Below, piece after piece: positions 57,543-64,000 of a stretch of DNA of 64,000 nt; the first letter of the stretch is position 1, and each line of letters starts with the position of its first letter. The translations under genes were made by a program, and so were the position numbers. Origin of the DNA: Telluribacter humicola (GTDB taxonomy: Bacteria; Bacteroidota; Bacteroidia; Cytophagales; Spirosomataceae); NCBI RefSeq assembly GCF_017355935.1, contig NZ_JAFIQT010000002.1:806001-870000 (forward strand). The letters run 5' to 3'. The notes below the pieces were generated by a model. It worked only from the letters and a program-made list of their open reading frames with translations. It had not been told where the DNA came from and ran no database searches.

Positions 57543-58742
57543 TTATGCCCAGCCCCGTATTGTATTGGTTTGATCGACTACACGGGAACGCATCAGCTTT
57601 TTGTCTTTGAAACAACGGTAAATATTCGTGTATATAGACATATCACTCTTATTGTGAAGATAAGGCTGAATAGAGATGCAGTTCTCGTGCTCAAACAATG
57701 TATTTAAAAGCGTCCTATCAGTGTTGGAACATGAATGTCCATAAATGATGATATCGAATTCATCCGCATCTAAGAAATCAATGACTTCGCGATAGTAGGG
57801 ACTGCGAGTATATAGGACGGATTTTATGTGCCTTAAAAATTCATCATTTAATGTTTCAAGAAGGGCCTGATTTTCATCTAGCTCGTCACCATATCCAAAT
57901 ATAAGAGAGTTTGGGACACCATCATTTAAGTCGCCATGGATGTACCTTAATGAGGTAGTAATTCTGTTTCTACTATTATAATCTAAGTTACAATTGTCAA
58001 TAGCGGGAAAATTACTATCCTTAAATAGGTAATTTTGAATTGTAGAAGTATAGTTAAAGCTTAGAAATAGCACATGTTCTAACTTTTCGGCTTCGCCATT
58101 TTTATCTATCAATGAAATTTTACCATATTTTGAAATAGAATTGCTATTAGTTCTCCACTCTCTCATCGGTTGTGTTAACAATCGTGGGAGTATTTCCTGA
58201 TCCAATGATTTGGGAATGGTAATATGTTCCTTTAAATAAATATATAGTAGCTCTATAATCTCTCCAAGATCTTTATTCAGCATCTCGACAGTATAACCCT
58301 TAAAGTTAAGCCCGTTCTTAGTTGGGGTTCTGCCCAGCATAATGTTAGTTAGAACCTCCTTGTAGTCGTTTTCAAAGCCACCCCATGTTACAATATTTGA
58401 GCTATTAAATACGTAGCCAAGTAACCTATTTTTGTAAGATACCTGCGCCTTAACTGTAAGGTTGTTGTTGTATTTTATCAACGCGTTATTCAAAAGCTCG
58501 TCCCAAGAATTAATTGGTTTAGGAGGATCAAATACCGCCTTTAGGGGTATAGTTTCATTAATTTGAACTCCCTCCCCAGGTGTAAAATAGAATAGTTTGT
58601 GTTCGACTACTATTTGTTGTTCACTACCAGTGTTTACGAAATCAATAAACTCGGCCTTTAAATACTTAATAAAGTCTCGGTAGCCAGTAGCAAGGTTATG
58701 GGCCATATCAAAGCCGTTTCCTAATATTACTATTCTGTTCAT
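57543..58742 (-). CDS. AbiH-family abortive infection protein
   Basis: 399 residues. N-terminal IVILGNGFDMAHNLATGYRD is the hallmark of the AbiH family (GNGFD-x-AH-x-x-x-T-x-Y-x-D-F), with FLSFNYTSTI, YIHGDLND, FGYGDE and IIYGHSCSNTDRTLLN further on, all expected. AbiH from lactococcal plasmids aborts phage infection; the mechanism is unknown, and the N-terminus resembles a nucleotide-binding fold. Convergent with the SEFIR gene, from which it is separated by 60 bases. It likely protects the host of a prophage from other phages. Confidence 0.9.
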   Translation of the reverse strand: MNRIVILGNGFDMAHNLATGYRDFIKYLKAEFIDFVNTGSEQQIVVEHKLFYFTPGEGVQINETIPLKAVFDPPKPINSWDELLNNALIKYNNNLTVKAQVSYKNRLLGYVFNSSNIVTWGGFENDYKEVLTNIMLGRTPTKNGLNFKGYTVEMLNKDLGEIIELLYIYLKEHITIPKSLDQEILPRLLTQPMREWRTNSNSISKYGKISLIDKNGEAEKLEHVLFLSFNYTSTIQNYLFKDSNFPAIDNCNLDYNSRNRITTSLRYIHGDLNDGVPNSLIFGYGDELDENQALLETLNDEFLRHIKSVLYTRSPYYREVIDFLDADEFDIIIYGHSCSNTDRTLLNTLFEHENCISIQPYLHNKSDMSIYTNIYRCFKDKKLMRSRVVDQTNTIRGWA

Positions 58743-58867
58743 GGTGGTTTTGGGAGGCTAGTTAAAATATTTAGGGAGTTCGACCGACTAATTATGCCTA
58801 GTCGCATTTGTGCACAATATACAGTATATATATGTATTGTTTAACTTCAGGATATTGCTGACAAGGA

Positions 58868-59122
58868 TCAGTTGTCTAATGTGGGATAAATTGCCTTGAT
58901 AAGTGCTTCTTTGAAAATATGCTGCTTCTCTGCTGTAAGATTTAGCTTATAGAGAGTCCTGCCATCAGATATTTGTCTTACCTCGCCTTGGAGTGCTTCA
59001 ATTTCAACGAAGGGGTGTAATACAGGAACAGACTCCGGGGTAATACACATATAGGTATTGTACTCCGGAGGCGGTCCCTGTTTCGTGATCGTGAATGAGA
59101 AGTGGTTTAGAGGTTGCTCCAT
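58868..59122 (-). CDS. Hypothetical protein
   Basis: 84 residues from ATG 59122 (MEQPLNHFSFTITKQ), five bases after the upstream stop; an ATG at 59155 would extend into that gene. Contains ITPESVPVLHPFVEIEAL. Not recognised. Confidence 0.55.
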   Translation of the reverse strand: MEQPLNHFSFTITKQGPPPEYNTYMCITPESVPVLHPFVEIEALQGEVRQISDGRTLYKLNLTAEKQHIFKEALIKAIYPTLDN

Positions 59123-59126
59123 AAGG

Positions 59127-59648
59127 CTAAATCTTTGAATTGATGTTGACGACATTAGTGCGGCCGCCGCTGCGGTCGTTAAGACGGTTGGCTTTCTTTC
59201 TGGCAGCCTTCCAGGTAGCTGCTCTGACTTCGATACCATCCACAACAAACGTTCGGAAGCCTTTGGGTTCGGGAGGTATCACTACGGGTAGTACCATCTC
59301 CGTGGTGTAACCCCTCTTCCTTATCGTTTGCTTTACTTCATCCGGGAATAGAGATACGGGAGGCGGAGGCGGCTCCAACTGCCTTGCCAGCTCCTTAAAT
59401 TCCTGATCTGACAAGGAGGCAAACTCATCCCATGATATGACAGGGGTAAAAGAATCGCGATTCATCGTACGGATCTCTTCCATTCGCTCCTCGTTCAACT
59501 TATCCAGCTCCACCCGGGCAGGGTCTATAATGATCAGCTGTGGACAATGCACCCTGGCCAGTTCAAGAGCTTTTGCCGCTTCAATAGCCTGGGCTGTTAG
59601 CGTAGTGAAGCTGGGGCCAACGTAGCCAATAATGAGACTATCTTTCAT
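59127..59648 (-). CDS. Hypothetical protein with Pro-rich linker
   Basis: 173 residues. A first alpha/beta part (DSLIIGYVGPSFTTLTAQAI, LIIIDP), a poly-Pro linker (LEPPPPPVSLFP near 92) and a basic C-terminus (WKAARKKANRLNDRSGGRTN) encoded by the repeated hairpin core. Not recognised. Confidence 0.6.
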   Translation of the reverse strand: MKDSLIIGYVGPSFTTLTAQAIEAAKALELARVHCPQLIIIDPARVELDKLNEERMEEIRTMNRDSFTPVISWDEFASLSDQEFKELARQLEPPPPPVSLFPDEVKQTIRKRGYTTEMVLPVVIPPEPKGFRTFVVDGIEVRAATWKAARKKANRLNDRSGGRTNVVNINSKI

Positions 59649-59658
59649 GTGTTACCCT

Positions 59659-59850
59659 CTATAAGAACTTTCGTTTGAACCATACCTGCACTTCTAACCC
59701 GAAAAAGCATATTTTATAACAGAAGCTTTCGGGTCCGAACCAATATTCTTGTACTCCAATAATTACCCAGGTACAAGGACGAGAGTAACGTCTTTCACGC
59801 CATCGATTCAGGAAGGAGGTTCTATCGTAGCTTACTTTTGTTTTGCTCAT
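59659..59850 (-). CDS. Small basic, aromatic protein
   Basis: 63 residues (SFLNRWRERRYSRPCTWVII; CFFGLEVQVWFKRKF). Basic and Trp/Tyr/Phe-rich. Not recognised; coding support is moderate. It lies ten bases upstream of the next start. Confidence 0.5.
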   Translation of the reverse strand: MSKTKVSYDRTSFLNRWRERRYSRPCTWVIIGVQEYWFGPESFCYKICFFGLEVQVWFKRKFL

Positions 59851-59885
59851 TGGGTTTGGGCATATACTTTATTTCTTGTAGTCAT

Positions 59886-61319
59886 TCAAGCAGCTTTCCA
59901 ACTTACACTTTCAGGAAGGGGGTACCCTTTGATCCTGGCAATGTGTTGATTAAACAAGGCCCACACATCCAGATCCAGAAATTGAAAATGCATCGTACCT
60001 TTCTTAAAGCCCTTGATCCGAAAGAAGCCCCATTCATACCACTTGCCGTATTCAAATACCCTGTACCGGCGGGTACTTTCGTTAGGGGCCAGAGGTAGCT
60101 CCTCGTGCAGATAAGCGTTTAGCCTACCTATATGGGTGTAGTTTCGACCGGTGATGTAACATAAAGCTTTTACCAAGTCTTCCACCAGATCGGTATTGTG
60201 AGAGCTGATACTTAGGGTCATACCACCATGGTAAGCAGGAGCTACCATATAAGGCAGGATGAACTTTTCGCCCATCAGGTAGTGGCTATTGGTTTTCCAG
60301 CCTTCTACGTTATAGCGATTATCATGGTGGTACTGGGTCAGGCGGTCAAAGACATCAATCAATGCCTTATCCATGCGCTGACTATGCGTGCCGGCTATTA
60401 GTTGCATCATCTTGTAGATATTCCGCATGGTAAAGGGAACTTTGGTCTGATGCTCTACAAAGCGGTTGATGTCATCCCGAAGCCGCTTGGTTACGAACTT
60501 CTCCATATCCATCTTGCGGAAGATCCACTCCCAGGCTTTATTCTGCAGGCCCCGCCGGAACTCCTCCCGGCTGCGGTCTTTTTCGCCCTCCCGGCAGGTG
60601 AATGTTAACTTTTCAATACCAAACTCTCCAACCAGGCTATTCATTGATACGGCATTGTCTATTACCTGATCATAGAGGCGTAGGGCATTGACGTATCGCT
60701 GTACTACCTCCCTGACCGCATTGTAGGGCAATAGGCCGTTCCCTTCCGGAAGCTCATCGTCGGCTTCATCCGAGAAATACCCATCAAAATTGTCGGCAGA
60801 GGCGGGCTTATAGAGATTGATCAGCGCCACCTGCACATCGGTGGTACGTTCGGCCTGAGCAAAACAATTACCAAGGCTGATGCGGGTGCCGTAGTTGCGG
60901 AGTAGCGCGGTCAACTGTCTGCGTCCCTGTGTATGGTCTCTGTCCAATGTGTTCGCATTGCATAGAGCTACAATGTGACACCCATCCGGCGCAATCTCCC
61001 AGGCGTGCAGGATATGCTTATCGGCATTGGAAAAGGGGGGGTTCATGTAGATGGCATGAATGTGGCTGATCTGTTCGGATCGCAATCCAAGGAAGTCGTA
61101 CGCAAGAAAGGTGGCCTTACTGGCGGCAATTTCGGCCAGCTCTGGATGCATTTCACAACACAAGACCGTAGCTCCCTGTGCTTTCAGGGCGTCTACCAGG
61201 TCTCCTTTGCCCGCAGAAGGCTCTAATATGGTTTTCCCGTATATGTCATTTGTGCCAATCATGTGAGCAATAACTTCAGGAGGAGTTGGGTAAAAATCGG
61301 GTGAAAACATAGTACTCAT
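59886..61319 (-). CDS. N6-adenine DNA methyltransferase with DUF4942 region
   Basis: 477 residues. SAM-binding motif I ILEPSAGKGDLVDAL (about 31-45), an acidic CCEMHPEL loop and the catalytic MNPPFS motif (about 91-96) define a class I N6-adenine methyltransferase. From about 190 on the sequence (LLPYNAVREVVQRYV; KMDMEKFVTKRLRDDINRFV; EKFILPYMVAP) matches the DUF4942 region, which follows this methyltransferase in many Bacteroidota mobile elements. Likely protects phage DNA or marks it. Third methyltransferase in the window. Confidence 0.88.
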   Translation of the reverse strand: MSTMFSPDFYPTPPEVIAHMIGTNDIYGKTILEPSAGKGDLVDALKAQGATVLCCEMHPELAEIAASKATFLAYDFLGLRSEQISHIHAIYMNPPFSNADKHILHAWEIAPDGCHIVALCNANTLDRDHTQGRRQLTALLRNYGTRISLGNCFAQAERTTDVQVALINLYKPASADNFDGYFSDEADDELPEGNGLLPYNAVREVVQRYVNALRLYDQVIDNAVSMNSLVGEFGIEKLTFTCREGEKDRSREEFRRGLQNKAWEWIFRKMDMEKFVTKRLRDDINRFVEHQTKVPFTMRNIYKMMQLIAGTHSQRMDKALIDVFDRLTQYHHDNRYNVEGWKTNSHYLMGEKFILPYMVAPAYHGGMTLSISSHNTDLVEDLVKALCYITGRNYTHIGRLNAYLHEELPLAPNESTRRYRVFEYGKWYEWGFFRIKGFKKGTMHFQFLDLDVWALFNQHIARIKGYPLPESVSWKAA

Positions 61320-61348
61320 ATTTTAATTTGACTTGTCTTCCTTGTTAC

Positions 61349-61669
61349 TCATGAGTAGGTGACAGGAGGAACGTTGAGTGATTTGGCATTTCGCCAGTGG
61401 GTGATTTCCATGCCGAGGTAGTGCTTTGAGTCGACGTGCCAGGATTTATGTCTGTGATCCCAATGACCCGTAGACCAATGGTACTCTCCCCCAATGCCAT
61501 GCTGAGCGAATAGCAGGAGTACCCGGCAGGAAAGCTCTGGTAGCTGGGCTACGGGTGTCCATTCGTTGGGAGGGGGTATGCTCTTATTTTCCGCTGCTGT
61601 ATGGTCTGGTACCATAGCTGGTTTAGGGGCATTAGGCACTCCTAGTATATCACATTGTAATGCGTCCAT
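61349..61669 (-). CDS. DUF551-like protein
   Basis: 106 residues. NEWTPVAQLPELSCRVLLLF, then HWSTGHWDHRHKSWHV and GMEITHWRN follow the DUF551 pattern W-x(n)-LP-x(n)-VLL ... VTHW. Common in phages, function unknown. The N-terminal 35 residues are variable. Confidence 0.7.
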   Translation of the reverse strand: MDALQCDILGVPNAPKPAMVPDHTAAENKSIPPPNEWTPVAQLPELSCRVLLLFAQHGIGGEYHWSTGHWDHRHKSWHVDSKHYLGMEITHWRNAKSLNVPPVTYS

Positions 61670-61731
61670 AGTATAAGATGTAAGCGGGCCCCAAAGTGGA
61701 GCCCGCTGTTTAGTTGTTGAGAAGTGATATT

Positions 61732-62460
61732 TTAGGCCGCTCCCTGGCTATCAGGGGATGATGTGCCAAGTGCTGAATCGTACGTATTATGGTAATCTTC
61801 CAGGGTTTCTATCGCATTGTAGAAGGTCCGGGAAATGAGCTTGTGTTTGGCCCCACTGGTCAGGGTCTCACTGCGATATACCCGATGATCACGGGCGTAC
61901 TCCCGGTACTCCCGCACCTTATGCGCCGGTGCAGTCTCGTAGGAGAAGCGGGCAATGAACCAAGACTTCGTAGGATCGGCCTTGCTGAATACCTTCTCCG
62001 GCCGTACTGTAACTGTTACATCACATAGTGTCTGCCGCTCGTACAGAATCGGCTCCATCATACGATATAGCTCGTTGACTGAAGTGTTATTGAACATGAT
62101 GGACGATACACAATCCTCGTCATCTATAAAGAATATCTCCGCCCATAATTCGCGAACCGTACGGCCAAATAACTGATCTTCGAAGATCCGGTAGGCAATA
62201 GGCAAAAATGAGAAGCTGGTTAATGTACGGCCCTTCTCATCAGTCAGGATACGATCACCGTACAGGTTGAACTGGCCGCTCTGTCCGTTGAAGCGATACT
62301 CTCGCGGACGACCTTCAAAGTACAGGTACTTATCCATGACAAGCATTTCACCCGATTCCTCATCGGATCTGACAATCTGATAAGATTTGTGCTCGACCTC
62401 AATTTTTTCCGGTTGGGTCTGTATGGTGATTTCCTGGGTTTTTTCTTTCTGATTTTCCAT
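61732..62460 (-). CDS. Hypothetical early protein
   Basis: 242 residues. Charged N-terminal tail (about 1-25), then a beta-rich middle (LVMDKYLYFEGRPREYRFNG) and a C-terminal helix (SRTFYNAIETLEDYHNTYD). Not recognised. Position among early genes suggests a DNA-metabolism role, but nothing proves it. Confidence 0.55.
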   Translation of the reverse strand: MENQKEKTQEITIQTQPEKIEVEHKSYQIVRSDEESGEMLVMDKYLYFEGRPREYRFNGQSGQFNLYGDRILTDEKGRTLTSFSFLPIAYRIFEDQLFGRTVRELWAEIFFIDDEDCVSSIMFNNTSVNELYRMMEPILYERQTLCDVTVTVRPEKVFSKADPTKSWFIARFSYETAPAHKVREYREYARDHRVYRSETLTSGAKHKLISRTFYNAIETLEDYHNTYDSALGTSSPDSQGAA

Positions 62461-62505
62461 AAGTGCTGAGTGTATAAAGTGAATGAATGATAATGTAGTA
62501 GTGCC

Positions 62506-62742
62506 CTATTCGTAGCGGATGGCCTGTTGCAACCTGTTTTCCCATTCGCTCAGACTGTTATCCAGCTCCTCTTTCATCTCCCCCAGGCTGTGGGTTTCAA
62601 ACTCATATTCCTCCCGGACATGCCGCAGCAGGTAGGTGATACGCAGGACCGTGTTTTTGTCACATTGGGGCAATATTTTGGGTGGGGCGGGAAGGGCAAT
62701 AGCTTCCCTGGCCTCCATGGGGAGGTCTATAACTGCTGACAT
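62506..62742 (-). CDS. Small hypothetical protein
   Basis: 78 residues; Pro/Ala-rich start then a long amphipathic helix (EMKEELDNSLSEWENRLQQA). Not recognised. Confidence 0.55.
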   Translation of the reverse strand: MSAVIDLPMEAREAIALPAPPKILPQCDKNTVLRITYLLRHVREEYEFETHSLGEMKEELDNSLSEWENRLQQAIRYE

Positions 62743-62761
62743 AAAATTGTGTGGTTAAAGA

Positions 62762-62965
62762 TTATTCTGAATAGTATTCCGTCAGGGCATAATCTCCTTT
62801 CGTATCGTAGAGATCAATGCCTCCCTGCTGTAAGGCCTGATAATGGAGCTGCTGCTGCTGGTAGGCCGCTTCACTACGTCGGCAAATACCCAGGGGACAG
62901 CTGCAGTCATCGCAGGGCCGTGGTCTGTCGGGTGGGAGGCTTGGCGTTAGGTTGCTGCTGTTCAT
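62762..62965 (-). CDS. Small cysteine-cluster protein
   Basis: 67 residues from ATG 62965 (MNSSNLTPSLPPDR); the start overlaps the upstream stop (ATGA). Cluster PCDDCSCPLGICRR near 18-31 could bind zinc. Then a Gln-rich helix. Not recognised. Confidence 0.6.
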   Translation of the reverse strand: MNSSNLTPSLPPDRPRPCDDCSCPLGICRRSEAAYQQQQLHYQALQQGGIDLYDTKGDYALTEYYSE

Positions 62966-63095
62966 GACTTGCTGAATAGTTGCAGAGCAGGACGTAAATA
63001 GTCCAGACACCGGTGCCAACGGACAATAAGAATACGAAGGCCAGGAAACGAAACAGGGCGGCGATATCGCTGGAACGTGTATTTGGCTTGATCAT
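62907..63095 (-). CDS. Possible nested membrane protein
   Basis: 62 residues from ATG 63095 (MIKPNTRSSDIAAL) with one TM segment (ALFRFLAFVFLLSVGTGVWT). Overlaps the two flanking genes in another frame. The TM codes are more protein-like than the overlapping 3' part of 62962-63267, so it may be real and nested. Confidence 0.35.
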   Translation of the reverse strand: MIKPNTRSSDIAALFRFLAFVFLLSVGTGVWTIYVLLCNYSASHEQQQPNAKPPTRQTTALR

Positions 63096-63267
63096 AACAA
63101 ATACAGATGAGGATAAGGATAACAAGCAGCAGCATAACACTGAGAATACCTCGGGCGGGAAGTGGGAACGGATGGACCCAGATACCGACGAGTACACGGG
63201 AGAGCAGGTAAGCCGATCCTGCACTAAGCAGGATCAGGCCAGTTCGTTCGGCGGATGATAGATTCAT
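62962..63267 (-). CDS. Membrane protein, two TM segments
   Basis: 101 residues. TM segments at about 10-30 and 38-58 (GILSVMLLLVILILICICYD), then a basic tail (RILIVRWHRCLDYLRPALQL). Supported by the ATGA overlap with the next gene and the four-base gap after the upstream gene. The C-terminal third may be constrained by a nested frame. Confidence 0.6.
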   Translation of the reverse strand: MNLSSAERTGLILLSAGSAYLLSRVLVGIWVHPFPLPARGILSVMLLLVILILICICYDQAKYTFQRYRRPVSFPGLRILIVRWHRCLDYLRPALQLFSKS

Positions 63268-63271
63268 CGGC

Positions 63272-63526
63272 CTAGTTATGAGAGATTGTTGGAGTCAGCG
63301 TTGGAAGGCCAAGGAGCTGGCAGGCACTACGCTCAGCGGCCAGAAAGTCCTCTTCGGTGCAGGGTTCGCAATGAAGGGCTTCTATCATAGCCTGATTATA
63401 CTTGGTCCGCTCGATGGAGGGATTGAAGTCGTAGATACAGACGATCTTGACGAAGTCGCCGTCCCGCTTGAAGTACTGGCCCTTTCCCTGGGATACCATG
63501 TAGTTGATTTTGTTGCCGTTTTTCAT
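63272..63526 (-). CDS. Hypothetical protein
   Basis: 84 residues (MKNGNKINYMVSQGKGQYFK; IEALHCEPCTEEDFLAAERS). Not recognised. First gene downstream of the 63.6-kb promoter and its leader hairpin. Confidence 0.55.
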   Translation of the reverse strand: MKNGNKINYMVSQGKGQYFKRDGDFVKIVCIYDFNPSIERTKYNQAMIEALHCEPCTEEDFLAAERSACQLLGLPTLTPTISHN

Positions 63527-63556
63527 GATCTTTGTCTATTAATTTTGATTTGAATT

Positions 63557-63590
63557 AAACAGCCCGGGGGTCTTGCTCTCGGGCTGTTTT
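63557..63590. terminator. Hairpin in leader, terminator or attenuator
   Basis: AAACAGCCC/GGGCTGTTT plus a C-G closing pair around a 12-base loop. It would appear within the first 10-45 bases of the leftward transcript from 63604-63627, so it is either an attenuator or a terminator read from the right. Confidence 0.6.
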
Positions 63591-63603
63591 GTCATACTTG
63601 ACT

Positions 63604-63627
63604 TATCAAAATTAATACAATATCTAA
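63604..63627 (-). promoter_or_regulatory. Leftward promoter (repeated phage element)
   Basis: On the minus strand: TTAGATAT, two bases, TATTAATTTTG; -7 box at 63607-63614. Matches 55736-55759 at nearly every base. Confidence 0.65.
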
Positions 63628-63655
63628 TATAAAAAAATAAAACAGATAATTTTTT

Positions 63656-64000
63656 TCAGTTAGAGAGCGCGGTCATGACGCGCTCGTTGATCACCTCGGG
63701 CTTGAAGTGCTTCGACTCCAGATATTTAATAAGGCTGTTGATGTTGTAAGCTACTCGCCGTCCCACCATCCGGAATTCCAGCTCTCCCGCGTCTTTCTTC
63801 CTGTGTAGCGTGATTTGGCTGCAATTCAGGATCGCAGACGCCTTCTTCGTATTGACCCACTGGTGAGCAGCCAGCTGACTCTTCATCAGGATCTCCAGTT
63901 GTCCTTTCAGAAGATTCACTTCTTCTTTCAAGATATTAAAATCATTGAGGGGGACAACCTGAAAGGCGGTCTGATTATAGGTATTATTTATCTGGTTGGT
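63656..64000 (-). CDS. Excisionase-like HTH protein, 5' end outside window
   Basis: At least 114 residues; the frame stays open to the right edge and the segment before the first TTG (VVPLNDFNILKEEVNLLKGQ) looks like true protein, so the start lies beyond the window. Residues KKASAILNCSQITLHRKKDA and VAYNINSLIKYLES form the winged HTH of the excisionase/MerR-like family common in Bacteroidota mobile elements. It may bind DNA as an excisionase or transcription regulator. No integrase is visible nearby in the window. Confidence 0.78.
   Translation of the reverse strand, partial: TNQINNTYNQTAFQVVPLNDFNILKEEVNLLKGQLEILMKSQLAAHQWVNTKKASAILNCSQITLHRKKDAGELEFRMVGRRVAYNINSLIKYLESKHFKPEVINERVMTALSN

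Noticed and set aside
63557-63590. Attachment site near the excisionase-like gene
   Set aside because: It is a hairpin; no integrase or flanking duplicated sequence is visible.

Overview
The window is one contiguous stretch of a tailed double-stranded DNA phage or prophage of a Bacteroidota host, most likely a Cytophagales-type bacterium. The evidence is the set of -7 boxes of the Bacteroidota type (TAnnTTTG) in front of gene blocks, a near absence of Shine-Dalgarno sequences except in one block, and phage families common in that phylum. Both ends cut through genes: a cytosine methyltransferase on the left and an excisionase-like HTH gene on the right. No integrase, IS element or CRISPR array is visible, so lytic phage versus prophage cannot be decided from this window.

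Layout. 1-1400: methyltransferase tail, then about 1.15 kb without a convincing gene that holds an initiator-type tRNA, two degenerate tRNA-like genes, several intrinsic terminators and a highly structured RNA region. 1.5-3.3 kb: small and large terminase. 3.3-8.5 kb: a minus-strand block of accessory genes (LytTR regulator, MmcB-like nuclease fold, nucleotidyltransferase fold, proteasome-like Ntn hydrolase, RyR domain) with phased direct repeats and a long inverted repeat. 8.6-30.4 kb: connector and tail genes, a tail-assembly-chaperone locus with a probable -1 slip site, an inserted cargo block (collagen-like lipoprotein; DUF4041/T5orf172 protein), tape measure, tail tip, two receptor-binding proteins sharing an N-terminus (one an SGNH hydrolase) and a tail-tube-like protein. 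30.5-35.9 kb: portal, MuF-like head protein, scaffold-like protein and major capsid protein, placed unusually after the tail genes. 36-40 kb: two secreted proteins and a lysis cassette (two overlapping membrane proteins, holin, M15 endolysin). 40-55.5 kb: a long minus-strand early region (ASCH-like, zinc-ribbon, radical-SAM-like Gp37/Gp68, second LytTR, C5 methyltransferase, RuvC-like nuclease, DnaC-like loader, replication initiator). 55.5-58.8 kb: a structured leader RNA followed by a SEFIR-domain gene and an AbiH gene, both likely anti-phage cargo. 58.8-64 kb: more minus-strand early genes, including an N6-adenine methyltransferase with a DUF4942 tail.

How it works together. Early minus-strand transcription appears to start at a repeated promoter element (TTAGATAT-N2-TATTAATTTTG) found near 8.5, 55.7 and 63.6 kb. 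The same element points rightward in front of the tRNA/RNA locus. Replication probably starts inside the initiator gene at 54.9-55.2 kb, where palindromic iterons sit next to an AT-rich stretch, as in lambda O/ori. Cargo genes with likely defence roles (SEFIR, AbiH, a deoxyribosyltransferase-like protein, DUF4041/T5orf172) sit at module borders, often with their own terminators or operators.

Most interesting items: the structured RNA locus next to the tRNAs, the intragenic origin, the leader RNA whose terminator loop pairs with an upstream segment, the 21-bp phased repeats beside LytTR genes, and the slip site in the tail chaperone gene.
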